A stretch of DNA of 19,179 nt, taken from DASQPR01 sp035713725. Lineage in GTDB: Bacteria > Actinomycetota > Actinomycetes > Mycobacteriales > Micromonosporaceae. The position numbers were made by a program, and so were the translations under genes. Position 1 is the stretch's first letter. Each line of letters starts with the position of its first letter. The DNA is taken from positions 1 to 19,179 of the forward strand of contig DASTMZ010000106.1 in the NCBI GenBank assembly GCA_035713725.1. The letters are read 5' to 3'. Below the pieces are notes generated by a model, which was not told the origin of the DNA, did not search any database, and worked only from the letters and a program-made list of their open reading frames with translations. Shown here piece after piece: positions 1 to 7,782 of the stretch.

Positions 1-594
1 CCAGTAGAACTGCTTGCGCACCGGGTCGTACGTCCAGTTGGATTCCTCGGTGTCCACGAAGATCACCCGAGCGAACGGGTACCCGTCGTCGCTGTCGCTC
101 CATACGTAGTAGTCCGCGTACGGCCCGTCCGGATCGCGCCGTGACTCCTGGAACCACGGATGCGAGTCGGACGTGTGATTCATCACGAGATCCGTGATGA
201 CGCGGATGCCACGCTTGTGTGCCGCGTCGAGCAGCGCGACGAAGTCGTCGACGGTGCCGAATTCCGGCAGCACCTTGTAGAAGTCGCGGATGTCGTAGCC
301 GCCGTCGCGCAGCGGCGAGTCGTAGAACGGCGGCAGCCAGATGCAGTCCACGCCGAGCCACTGCAGATAGTCCAGCCGGTGGATCAGGCCCTGGATGTCG
401 CCCTGGCCGTCGGCGTTGGAGTCGTGGAACGCACGTGCGAGCGCCTCATAGAAGACCGCGCGCTTGAACCAGACCGGATCGGCGGGCAGCGTCCGGGCAT
501 GGCTGTAATCGCTGGCGGACGGGTGTTCGACCAAGCCGTCGGCGGCGACGTGGCTGCCCTCGGCGAGTTCCAAGGTGTGTACGGCGCGATCCAC
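1..594 (-). CDS. treS: Trehalose synthase / maltose alpha-D-glucosyltransferase, N-terminal part (cut by left window edge)
   Basis: TreS interconverts trehalose and maltose in the cytoplasm; with maltokinase it feeds maltose-1-phosphate to GlgE. Only the first 198 residues are present. The N-terminus (EGSHV, then GLVEHP and HARTLP at about residues 12-36) resembles mycobacterial TreS. The GH13 barrel then begins, with WLGVDCIWLPPFYDSPLRDGGYD split around residues 79-101 and conserved region I, DLVMNH, at 135-140. The catalytic Asp/Glu residues lie beyond the edge, so activity cannot be judged. The start is taken as GTG at 594, the first usable start after an in-frame TGA at 604-606. An AGGAG lies 13 nt upstream, which is rather far. 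It lies 76 nt downstream of glgE on the same strand, as in Streptomyces glgE-treS operons (family knowledge). Confidence 0.95.
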   Translation of the reverse strand, partial: MDRAVHTLELAEGSHVAADGLVEHPSASDYSHARTLPADPVWFKRAVFYEALARAFHDSNADGQGDIQGLIHRLDYLQWLGVDCIWLPPFYDSPLRDGGYDIRDFYKVLPEFGTVDDFVALLDAAHKRGIRVITDLVMNHTSDSHPWFQESRRDPDGPYADYYVWSDSDDGYPFARVIFVDTEESNWTYDPVRKQFYW

Positions 595-670
595 GGCGTG
601 TCGTCAACTCCTGCCTGCCCCGCTGCTGCCGGCACGGCCAGCCGCGGCGGCCGCACATGCCTATCGTCGT

Positions 671-2668
671 CTATCGCGGCTCGCCCTGCCGCCGCACGGC
701 CAGGATGTGTGCCGGCTCGACGAACGGGTCGAGCCGCACCGTGTTGTGCTGACCCCAGTCGAAGGCCGCGCCGGTCAACTCGTCCCGAACCGAGAACCGC
801 TGGTGCCAGTCGAAGCCGAGCGCCGGCATGTCCAGGCTGAGGTTCGCCCACACCACGTTCGCCGGGTCGAACGAGACCACCACGATCACCGTGTCACCGC
901 TGTCCGCGTCGCGCTTCGAGAAGCACAGGATCTGCCCGTTGTCCGACTCGTGGAAGCGAAGGTTCGCGAGCCACCGCATCGCCGGGTGGGCGCGGCGGAT
1001 CGCGTTCAGCGCGCCGAGATAGGGCGCGAGCGACTCGCCGGTCGCCTCGCGCGCGGCCCATGGTCGCGGCCGCAGTTCGTATTTCTCGTTGTCCAGCAAC
1101 TCCTCGACGCCCGGCCGCGCGTTGTGCTCGTAGAGTTCGTACCCGGAGTAGATGCCCCACGACGGGCTGAGCATGCTGGCCAGGATCGCCCGTATCTTGA
1201 ACATCGGCGGGCCGGCGTGCTGCAACGACTCGGGCAGGATGTCGGGGGTCGTCGGCCAGAAGTTCGGGCGCATGTGCGCTGCCGAAGCGACCAGCTCCTC
1301 GCAATATTCGCGCATCTCGGCGGCGGTGTTGCGCCAGGTGAAATACGTGTACGACTGGGTGAAGCCGATCCGCCCGAGCCCGTGCATCATCGGCGGCGCG
1401 GTGAACGCCTCAGCGAGGAAGAGCACGTCGGGGTCGACGCGCTTGACCTCCCAGATCAGCCAGTGCCAGAAGTCCACCGGCTTGGTGTGCGGGTTGTCGA
1501 CGCGGAACACCTTGACACCCTGATCGACCCAGTGCAGCACGACTCGGAGAATCTCGGCGCGGATGCCCTCCGGATCGTTGTCGAAGTTCAGCGGGTAGAT
1601 GTCCTGATATTTCTTCGGCGGATTCTCGGCGTACGCGATCGTGCCGTCCGGCAACGTGGTGAACCATTCCGGATGCGTAGTCACCCACGGATGGTCCGGC
1701 GCGCACTGCAGTGCGAGATCCAGCGCGACCTCGAGACCGAGCTCGCGCGAGCGCTTGACGAACGCGCGAAAATCACCGAGCGATCCCAGCTGCGGTGCAA
1801 TCGCGTCGTGGCCGCCCTCGGACGACCCGATCGCCCACGGCGAGCCCACATCGCCCCGTGCGGCACGTAGCGAATTGTTGCGGCCCTTGCGGTTGACGCG
1901 CCCGATCGGATGGATCGGCGGGAGATAAACGATGTCGAAGCCCATCTGCGCGATCGCGGGCAACCGCCGCGCCGCGGTCGTGAACGTGCCGTGCTTGGCG
2001 CGACCGTTCGCGTCCTTGTCGCCCTCGGAGCGCGGGAACATCTCGTACCACGCGGAGCACATCGCCAGCGGTCGGTCCACCCACAACGGACGCCACGCCG
2101 AGGTGGTGACGAGGTCGCGCACCGGGTGCGCCCAGATCACGTCGGCCAGGTCGAGCGCGGGCTCGATGCGTGCGGACAGCGGCGCGTCCGCGTCGCGCAT
2201 CGCCTCCGCCGCGGCCTTGACGGCAGCGACATGTTCGGCCGGCACGGTCGACTGCGCTCGGTCGAACACCGCGGCACCGCGTGCGAGGTCGTTCGCGAGG
2301 TCCTCGGCGCCCTGTCCCGCCTCGATCTTGGCGAGCACGGCGTGCCGCCACGTCAGGTATGGGTCGGCGAATGCTTCGACGGCGAACTCCCAATCACCGA
2401 CCGCGTCCGGTTGGATCGTGCCAAGCCATCGCCCGGCACCGGGATCGGCCGCGTCCATTCTGGACGGTCGACGATCGCCGTCCGGGCCGCGCCACACGAC
2501 CGCGCAACCGAGCGCGTCGTGGCCCTCGCGGTAGACGATCGCGGAGACGGGTACGTGTTCGCCGACGACCGCCTTCGCCGGGTAGGCACCGTCGGCGACG
2601 GTCGGCCTGATGTCCTCGATCGGGAGGCGGCCGATCACCGGGCGCCGCCACAGTGTGCTCGCATGCAC
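671..2668 (-). CDS. glgE: Alpha-1,4-glucan:maltose-1-phosphate maltosyltransferase (GlgE, GH13_3)
   Basis: GlgE transfers maltosyl units from alpha-maltose-1-phosphate to the non-reducing end of alpha-1,4-glucan. About 665 aa, the usual family length. Using the GTG at 2668 as residue 1, the N-terminal beta domain covers about 12-110. The GH13 catalytic core includes YLPPIHPIG (248-256), GRNNS, DLALQCAPDHPW (317-328) and ENPPKKYQD (348-356). The predicted nucleophile is Asp391 in FRVDNPHTKP, the acid/base is Glu420 in FLAEAF, and the third acidic residue is Asp476 in TPDIL. Their spacing (29 and 56 residues) matches Streptomyces GlgE. Start: the frame is open to a GTG at 2698, but 2668 has GGGA and GGAG-like sequence just upstream. 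The GTG at 2638 (VIGRLP) is also possible because homologues begin near there. No long 5' overlap with the PemK-like gene 191 nt upstream. Confidence 0.96.
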   Translation of the reverse strand: MHASTLWRRPVIGRLPIEDIRPTVADGAYPAKAVVGEHVPVSAIVYREGHDALGCAVVWRGPDGDRRPSRMDAADPGAGRWLGTIQPDAVGDWEFAVEAFADPYLTWRHAVLAKIEAGQGAEDLANDLARGAAVFDRAQSTVPAEHVAAVKAAAEAMRDADAPLSARIEPALDLADVIWAHPVRDLVTTSAWRPLWVDRPLAMCSAWYEMFPRSEGDKDANGRAKHGTFTTAARRLPAIAQMGFDIVYLPPIHPIGRVNRKGRNNSLRAARGDVGSPWAIGSSEGGHDAIAPQLGSLGDFRAFVKRSRELGLEVALDLALQCAPDHPWVTTHPEWFTTLPDGTIAYAENPPKKYQDIYPLNFDNDPEGIRAEILRVVLHWVDQGVKVFRVDNPHTKPVDFWHWLIWEVKRVDPDVLFLAEAFTAPPMMHGLGRIGFTQSYTYFTWRNTAAEMREYCEELVASAAHMRPNFWPTTPDILPESLQHAGPPMFKIRAILASMLSPSWGIYSGYELYEHNARPGVEELLDNEKYELRPRPWAAREATGESLAPYLGALNAIRRAHPAMRWLANLRFHESDNGQILCFSKRDADSGDTVIVVVSFDPANVVWANLSLDMPALGFDWHQRFSVRDELTGAAFDWGQHNTVRLDPFVEPAHILAVRRQGEPR

Positions 2669-2859
2669 TCTCCATTCCCGGCGAGCGGGACGGCACACCT
2701 CGCGCCGCGGATCGGCCGCGACCCCGGACCGTGCCGCAGTGGCTTGGAACGCGCCCGAGCACCGGCCGACGAAGCTACCGACGTACCAAGATCCCTTTGT
2801 CCGATCCTAGCCGTCTTCGTCGCGGTTCGCCTTCGAGCTCCGCCTTCGCTGCCGCGTGA

Positions 2860-3336
2860 TCAGCGCCAGCCGTAGTGTGCGCGCAGCTCACGGGCGACCG
2901 CGTCGAACCGCGGACGGGCCAGCACAGCGCCCTCCCGCCGGATGCCCCGCTCGCGTACCTTGAGCACCCGGTCGAGGCGAACCCAGCTCGGTCGGTGCTC
3001 GCGGTCCCACGCGCCGGCGCCGAGCGCGTACCAGTTCCGTTGGCCGTCGCGAGCGGTGGAGCTTGACAGCATCAGGCCGAGCAGTGTCGACCCGGTCCGG
3101 CCGACGACCAGCACCGGGCGATCCTTGCCCTGCGAGTGGTCCTCCTCGTAGGGCACCCACGTCCAAACGATTTCGCCAGGGTCGGCGCGCCCGTCCAGTT
3201 GTGGGGCGTAGACGAGGTGGCGGCCGCGCGGCGCGCCCGGCTTCGCGAGGCGCGTGACACTCGGTGGCGGTTCGGCGGTCGTGGTGGGGCGTCGACCGCC
3301 GAGCAAACGTCGCACTCTGGTGACGAGTCCGGGCAC
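2860..3336 (-). CDS. PemK/MazF-like toxin-family protein, solitary
   Basis: A 158-aa protein with a basic N-terminal stretch (about 1-40, rich in Arg and Pro) followed by a PemK/MazF-like fold. The visible family features are PGEIVWTWVPYEE at about residues 53-65, the KDRPVLVVGR strand at 71-80, and the LMLSSST turn at about 88-94. MazF/PemK proteins are usually mRNA-cleaving toxins, but many actinobacterial members with this longer form are unpaired and have no demonstrated toxicity. No antitoxin-sized gene is adjacent: the flanking gaps are 58 nt (upstream, after the alditol oxidase gene) and 191 nt (downstream, before glgE). The GTG start at 3336 is well supported by AAGGTGA a few nt upstream. 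Membership of the fold is fairly sure; toxin function is not. Confidence 0.78.
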   Translation of the reverse strand: MPGLVTRVRRLLGGRRPTTTAEPPPSVTRLAKPGAPRGRHLVYAPQLDGRADPGEIVWTWVPYEEDHSQGKDRPVLVVGRTGSTLLGLMLSSSTARDGQRNWYALGAGAWDREHRPSWVRLDRVLKVRERGIRREGAVLARPRFDAVARELRAHYGWR

Positions 3337-3370
3337 GGCGTCACCTTAACCGGTACCGACCCGTTCGGCG

Positions 3371-3399
3371 CTAGTCGTCACGCGTCGCTAGTCGTCACG
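3371..3399. repeat. 12-bp direct repeat, 17-bp period, over the alditol oxidase stop codon
   Basis: CTAGTCGTCACG occurs exactly at 3371-3382 and again at 3388-3399, separated by CGTCG. The right copy contains the TGA stop of the alditol oxidase (3395-3397, minus strand); the left copy lies in the gap before the PemK-like gene. It looks like a short tandem duplication of the gene end. Confidence 0.85.
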
Positions 3400-4729
3400 T
3401 GCCGATCGACGCCGCGGTCGCGTCGGGTGGCAGCACCGGCGCGTACCGGTCGACGTACGTGTTCGCGAACGTCGACGCCGGATCGAGCCGACCCCGAAGC
3501 CGGCCGAAGTCGCCGTGCCGTGGGTAGCGTGCCGCCACCGATTCCGGCGACATCGTGAACAGCTTGCCCCAGTGCGGCCGCGGTTCGAAGGGCGCGAGCG
3601 CGGCTTCGATGGCGGGCAGCAGCGCGAGCACTCCGGTGACGTCGTCGGCCCAGGTGAAGTGGATGCCGAGGCTGTCGCGTTGGTACGCCGGCGAGAGCCA
3701 CAGGTCGTCGGCGGCCACCGTACGCAGTTCCGAGACCCGGAGCAGCGGCGCGATGTGCGCACCGATGTCGCGTACCGCTTGGATGGCCGCGACGGCGTGC
3801 TCGCGCGGCACGAAAAACTCCGACTGCACCTCGGCGCCGACGCTCGGTGTGTAGTCGAGGCGGAAGTGCGGCAGGCGTTCGTGCCACGGACCGGGTACGC
3901 CATGCTGCGGCGTACACGGTTGGGGTGCGAGCCCCACGACCGGGTGCCGCTCACCGTCGGCGAGCGTGGCGCCGAGCCATTCGTGCGGCGGCGCGAACCC
4001 GTCCGGTCGCTGGTCGAGCCGGTGCTTCTGCCAGACGAGGTCCACGCGCGGCGCGGTCCACCGGGTCAGCACGCACACGCTGTAGGCGCTGGCGAAAACG
4101 TCGCTGAGTCGGGCGTACAACGTCTCCCACGGCATCCCGTCGTACACCCACTGGGCGACTTGGTAGGTCGGCTCGATCCGCAGCGTCACCCGCGTCACGA
4201 TGCCGAGCGCGCCGAGCGCCACCACCGAGCCGGCGAACGTGTCACCGTCCGCATCTCGGGTCAGAGTCGTCAGCTCGCCGCCGGCCGTCACCATCTCCAG
4301 GGCGGTGACCGCGGTGGAGAGGCTGCCGTTGCGATCACCCGATCCATGCGTACCGGTGGCCACCGCGCCGGCGACCGAGATGTGCGGCAGGGACGCGAGA
4401 TTGTGCAGCGCGAACCCGGCGGCATGAAGCGTCGTGGCGAGGTCGCCGTAACGCATGCTGGCGCCGACTGTGACGGTGCGCGCCGCGGCGTCAATCTCGA
4501 CGTCGTTGGGCAGGCCGGCAACCGACACGAGATCGCCCGCGCCGTCGTCGGCGGCATTGGCGATGAGATTGAACGAGTGGCCGGTGCCTACCGCGCGGAC
4601 GTAGGTCGCCGATTCGACCACGCGACGCAGCTCATCGACCGTGGTCGGCCGGTGTAGGCGCTGCGCGGCGTACGTGACGTTGCCCGCCCAGTTCGTCCCG
4701 GACCACGATCCGTCGGCGACCCGTTCCAC
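3395..4729 (-). CDS. aldO: FAD-dependent alditol (xylitol/sorbitol) oxidase, AldO family
   Basis: AldO oxidises the terminal carbon of polyols such as xylitol and sorbitol, giving an aldose and H2O2. This 444-aa protein follows Streptomyces coelicolor AldO closely. The start is GTG at 4729: residues GTNWAGN (11-17) match the AldO N-terminus, a GGGAG lies 11 nt upstream, and the GTG sits 2 nt past the GNAT stop. The frame stays open to 4933, but that stretch lies inside the GNAT gene. The FAD domain has GTGHSF (48-53) with His51 equivalent to the covalent flavin histidine (His46 in AldO), and SLPHISVAGAVATGTHGSG from 113. Active-site equivalents are all present: Ser113, Glu334 and Arg336 (SELRTVAAD), Thr359 (HFTW), and Lys389 (HWGKLF). 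It is probably cotranslated with the GNAT and permease genes upstream. Exact polyol preference is unknown. Confidence 0.93.
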   Translation of the reverse strand: MERVADGSWSGTNWAGNVTYAAQRLHRPTTVDELRRVVESATYVRAVGTGHSFNLIANAADDGAGDLVSVAGLPNDVEIDAAARTVTVGASMRYGDLATTLHAAGFALHNLASLPHISVAGAVATGTHGSGDRNGSLSTAVTALEMVTAGGELTTLTRDADGDTFAGSVVALGALGIVTRVTLRIEPTYQVAQWVYDGMPWETLYARLSDVFASAYSVCVLTRWTAPRVDLVWQKHRLDQRPDGFAPPHEWLGATLADGERHPVVGLAPQPCTPQHGVPGPWHERLPHFRLDYTPSVGAEVQSEFFVPREHAVAAIQAVRDIGAHIAPLLRVSELRTVAADDLWLSPAYQRDSLGIHFTWADDVTGVLALLPAIEAALAPFEPRPHWGKLFTMSPESVAARYPRHGDFGRLRGRLDPASTFANTYVDRYAPVLPPDATAASIGT

Positions 4730-4731
4730 GG

Positions 4732-5322
4732 CTAGGCCGGCTCCCGCCACATCGGATAGAGCACGGTCAGATCGGCCGGCCCGTAGGGTTCCGCGTGGTC
4801 GACGTACCGCTTGCGGAGGTAGAGCCGGCGGCTCTGCAAACCGCTCGCCTCCAGGTATGCCGGCGTGCCCGCCGCGTCCAGCCGTCGATGGTGTACGTCG
4901 AGCAGCGCCGAGCCGATGCCACGCTGCTGCCAATCGCGTTCCACGGCGAGGAACGCGAGGTACGCGTGATCCGGCGCGCCGGGACGCATCTTGTGCATCT
5001 CGTCGTCCAGTTCGGCGAAGCGCGGCGCGTACCGGCCACAGGCGGCCTCGAGCGCCGCGTCGTAGCCCGGGATGTCGGGCAGTGGCCCGGGCGGGAACCA
5101 GACCGCGACACCGACGCCGTCACCGGCCACGTAGACGTCGCCGTGTTCGATCGCGGCCGCGATCACCAACCGGAACTGCCCGGCCATCGCCGCGAGCCGC
5201 GCACCGTCGTCGGGTACGAGCCAAGCGCTTAGTGGCAGCGGCCCGAACGCGCGCGCGATGACAACCGCGAGGTCGTCAACGTCGGACGCGCGCCCGGGCC
5301 GTACCGTTACGGCTTCGGTCAC
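4732..5322 (-). CDS. GNAT-family N-acetyltransferase
   Basis: A 196-aa single-domain protein of the Gcn5-related acetyltransferase fold. The acetyl-CoA-binding motif A is clear: FLAVERDWQQRGIGSALL at residues 124-141, with the Q-Q-R-G-I-G-S-A pyrophosphate loop at 132-139. The C-terminal beta strands (YLEASG, LYLRKRYVD) follow the usual order. The substrate is not predictable from sequence. The GTG start at 5322 overlaps the TGA of the permease gene by 4 nt (GTGA), a sign of translational coupling, and the alditol oxidase gene starts 2 nt after the stop. It may therefore modify a metabolite or protein linked to the transported or oxidised substrate, which is inference from context only. Confidence 0.9.
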   Translation of the reverse strand: MTEAVTVRPGRASDVDDLAVVIARAFGPLPLSAWLVPDDGARLAAMAGQFRLVIAAAIEHGDVYVAGDGVGVAVWFPPGPLPDIPGYDAALEAACGRYAPRFAELDDEMHKMRPGAPDHAYLAFLAVERDWQQRGIGSALLDVHHRRLDAAGTPAYLEASGLQSRRLYLRKRYVDHAEPYGPADLTVLYPMWREPA

Positions 5323-6884
5323 CTATCCGTGTAGGTGGTGTACGGCTGGTCGCCGGCGCCACCCTGCTGGGTCGGCATCTGGGTGGCGGAGGAGAACGTC
5401 ATCGCCGCGACCGCGGTGCCGGCCGTGGCGCCGAGGCCGATCCCGTCGTATACGTCTGGCTTGGCGCCCTTGAGGGTCAGCGCCCACAGCACGCCGATCA
5501 CCGCGACCGCAAGGTAGAGGCCGGGCATGATCCAGCGAACCGGGTCGTGTGATCCGACGCCCAGCAGGTTCGCGAAGCCATCAACGACGTACCACATGAT
5601 GTAGCCGAGCGTCGCGGTTGCGAGGACCGGAGCGAGCACGCGCGACCAGATCGACTCGTCGCGGTGGTCGCGGCGGAAGAAGTTCAGCACCGACAGCGAC
5701 GTCCCGATCAGCAGCACGAGGATCCCGAAGCCGCCGGTCGTGCCCAGCCAGAAGAACAGCCGGGTCAACGGATCCCACTTCTCGACCGCGAACACGATGA
5801 TCACGATGAGCGCGATGGTGCTCTGCGCGATCGATGAGACCAGCGGTGCGCCGGTACGGGCGCGGGTGCGGCCGAGCAGGTGCGGCAACACGCCCTCGCG
5901 GCCGAGCGCGAACGAGTAGCGGGCCACCGCGTTGTGGTAGCTCACCATGCCCGCGAAGATGCTGGTCAGCAGCAGAACGTGGCCAATGTCGAGGACGGTG
6001 GTGGCGTGGCCGAGGTGCTGACCGGCCACGTTGAAGATGAAGTCCGGGCCCTGCTGCTGCGCTTGGCCGACCACGTTGTCGGGGCCGACGGCGACCGTGA
6101 TCGCCCAGCTGGTCACCGCGTAGACGACGCCCATCACGAAGATCGCCAGGTAGGTCGCGGCAGGTACGGTCCGGCGTGCGTGGCGTGCCTCTTCGGAGAA
6201 GACCGGCGCCGCCTCGAAGCCGACGAACGACGTGATCGCCACCGCGAATGCCGCACCGGCGAGTGCCGCCGAGGGGAACAGTGCGTGCGGCTCGAAGGCC
6301 TTGACGCTGATCGAGCCGCCGGCCGGGTGACCGATGTCGACCACATCGAACACCACGACAAGCACAAGTTCGATGAGCAGCAGCACGCCGAGAATCTTGC
6401 TGTTGATGTCGACGCGCAGCGCACCCATCAGCGCGACGATCAACCAGGCAACCAGCGAATACCAGTACCACTGGAAGTCCCAGCCGACCCGCTGCTGGAA
6501 GAAGCCCTGCGCGACCACGCCGAAGATGCCGTAAAGGCCGATCTGCAGAAGGTTGTAGGCCAGCACGGCGACGAACGACGCGCCGACGCCGAGTGCCTTG
6601 TTCGCGCCGAGGGCGATGTAGCTGTAGAACGCGCCGGCGTTGACCACGTGGCGCGCCATCGCGACATACCCAGCGGCAAAGATCGCGAGGACAATGCCGA
6701 TGAGCACGAACGCGAGTGGATAGCCGACCACGCCGGTGCCGGCCCAAGCCGAGACGACGAGGGCGCCCACTACGAGCAGTGGTGTCGCCGCGGTCATGGC
6801 GAACATGATCACGGCCCAGACGCCGAGGCGATCCTTCGCCAGCGACGCCGAAACGGCACTGGGGGAGCTGACAGACGAGGACAT
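5319..6884 (-). CDS. APC-superfamily amino acid/polyamine permease
   Basis: A 521-aa integral membrane protein with about 12-14 hydrophobic segments, in keeping with the APC superfamily of amino acid, polyamine and related secondary transporters. Family signs are a Gly/Ala-rich first membrane segment near residues 25-50 (AVIMFAMTAATPLLVVGAL), GAFYSYIALGANKALG around residues 86-101, and GFEAAPVFSEEARHARRTVPAA (split around residues 222-243), the usual TM6 and following loop. The short C-terminal tail is polar. The ATG at 6884 is preferred over a TTG one codon upstream: a GGAG lies 5 nt before it. The gene starts 40 nt after the GPP34 stop and ends in a 4-nt overlap with the GNAT gene, so the three are very likely one transcript. 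Substrate unknown; amino acids or amines are the family default. Confidence 0.92.
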   Translation of the reverse strand: MSSSVSSPSAVSASLAKDRLGVWAVIMFAMTAATPLLVVGALVVSAWAGTGVVGYPLAFVLIGIVLAIFAAGYVAMARHVVNAGAFYSYIALGANKALGVGASFVAVLAYNLLQIGLYGIFGVVAQGFFQQRVGWDFQWYWYSLVAWLIVALMGALRVDINSKILGVLLLIELVLVVVFDVVDIGHPAGGSISVKAFEPHALFPSAALAGAAFAVAITSFVGFEAAPVFSEEARHARRTVPAATYLAIFVMGVVYAVTSWAITVAVGPDNVVGQAQQQGPDFIFNVAGQHLGHATTVLDIGHVLLLTSIFAGMVSYHNAVARYSFALGREGVLPHLLGRTRARTGAPLVSSIAQSTIALIVIIVFAVEKWDPLTRLFFWLGTTGGFGILVLLIGTSLSVLNFFRRDHRDESIWSRVLAPVLATATLGYIMWYVVDGFANLLGVGSHDPVRWIMPGLYLAVAVIGVLWALTLKGAKPDVYDGIGLGATAGTAVAAMTFSSATQMPTQQGGAGDQPYTTYTDR

Positions 6885-6924
6885 CAAGACTCCATCGGGA
6901 TGAGGGGTGGGTAGTAGCGGTGGT

Positions 6925-7578
6925 TCACTTGCGCTGAGCCAGGACCGCGGCCGCGATGAGCGTCTCGACCTGGGTGATCAATGCGTGCAGCGACGGCTCG
7001 TCGTTGAGGTAATGCAGGATCGCGACGAGGTTGTCGCGTTCGTCGGTCTGCGAGTCCCACATCACCGCCTCGGCGAGGCCGGTCGCGACGATCAGGCCGA
7101 TGATCGTCAGGTCCTCCCACGTACGGATGTCGCGCCGGGAAACGACGCGGGCAATGCGCAGCGATCGCCACTCGACGGCCATCGGGTCGACCGGCACGTA
7201 CGACTGCTTCGTGCGCAGCATGCCACGCGATTCGACGTGCATGAAGCGCCGGGCGACGAGACGTTGCTGTACGACATCGGTCGCCGTCTGCGCGAAATAC
7301 GAGATCCAGACCGGTAGCAGGTGCTGCGGCTCGGAGATGATGCGGCTCAGCATGTCCGCGTGCTCGCGAGCCTCGGGCGCGTAGTGGCGATACGCCACCT
7401 CGATGCGTCCGTTGTTGATGCGGATGTAGTTTGCCAGCACGAGTTCGGCGAGTAGCGCCGCGGCCACGCCGAGGTTCATTGCCTTGGCGTGCAGGCGTGG
7501 CCGGTTGGTTCGTCCGTCGAGACCGATCAGGTAGAAGTCGTCGGCGAGCGAAAACGGCACGTCCTCCCAGGTATGCAC
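6925..7578 (-). CDS. GPP34 (GOLPH3/Vps74-like) family phosphoprotein
   Basis: About 217 aa of the GPP34 family, known in eukaryotes as Golgi phosphoprotein 3 (a phosphatidylinositol-4-phosphate binder) and widespread but poorly studied in actinobacteria. The N-terminal LADDFYLIGLDGRTNRPRL and NLGVAAALLAELVLANYIRI are characteristic, followed by the all-helical body: SYFAQTATDVVQQRLVARR, the hairpin strand around RTKQSYVPVD, and GLIVATGLAEAVMWD near the end. The frame extends to a TTG at 7608, but that codon has no ribosome-binding site. The GTG at 7578 has GAGGA 10 nt upstream and starts just before the conserved PFSLADDF. It is the first gene of the permease/GNAT/alditol oxidase series. A role in membrane or lipid-associated trafficking is inferred from the family only. 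Confidence 0.88.
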   Translation of the reverse strand: MHTWEDVPFSLADDFYLIGLDGRTNRPRLHAKAMNLGVAAALLAELVLANYIRINNGRIEVAYRHYAPEAREHADMLSRIISEPQHLLPVWISYFAQTATDVVQQRLVARRFMHVESRGMLRTKQSYVPVDPMAVEWRSLRIARVVSRRDIRTWEDLTIIGLIVATGLAEAVMWDSQTDERDNLVAILHYLNDEPSLHALITQVETLIAAAVLAQRK

Positions 7579-7681
7579 GCTTGTACAATCCTCGCTCCCG
7601 GTCGACAAAGGACATCGCAGTGTATCGGCATCGCTGCGGCGGGTTGTAGCCTGGATTTTGCAACGGATTGAGCACGGTCAG

Positions 7682-7723
7682 TGACGCGCCATCACATTAG
7701 ATGTGCGTCATCGCTGCTAGCAA
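7682..7723 (-). promoter_or_regulatory. Candidate promoter with inverted repeat over the -10, upstream of the GPP34 operon
   Basis: Read on the minus strand, TTGCTA (7723-7718) and TAATGT (7699-7694) are spaced by 18 nt, a plausible sigma70-like pair. The -10 lies within CACATTAGATGTG (7693-7705), a 5-bp inverted repeat with a 3-nt centre. Outer arms TGACGC (7682-7687) and GCGTCA (7705-7710) form a second inverted pair. Together they could be an operator or a bulged hairpin. This would give a leader of about 110 nt to the GTG at 7578. Confidence 0.35.
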
Positions 7724-7755
7724 GACGTTCCCGCGTCGACTTCGCAAATCTCCGG

Positions 7756-7782
7756 CGGCATATGACCGTAGATCGGCATATG
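7756..7782. repeat. Pair of 9-bp direct repeats CGGCATATG
   Basis: CGGCATATG occurs exactly at 7756-7764 and 7774-7782 (18-bp period), each holding the palindrome CATATG. The pair lies about 35 bp upstream of the candidate -35 of the GPP34 operon, so an activator- or repressor-binding pair is possible. Short enough that chance cannot be excluded. Confidence 0.6.

Noticed and set aside
575..2875. Long open frames on the plus strand (575-1870, 1910-2875) opposite glgE
   Set aside because: They are Arg-rich mirror frames of a fully recognisable glgE on the minus strand, with no domain of their own. Similar long antisense frames occur opposite the alditol oxidase (3515-4657), permease (5880-6914), patatin/MFS (9318-10586, 10747-11916) and EamA (12269-13294) genes.
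4730..4933. N-terminal extension of the alditol oxidase to 4933
   Set aside because: The added stretch overlaps the real GNAT gene and has no counterpart in AldO, whereas GTG 4729 has a ribosome-binding site and starts just before the conserved GTNWAGN.
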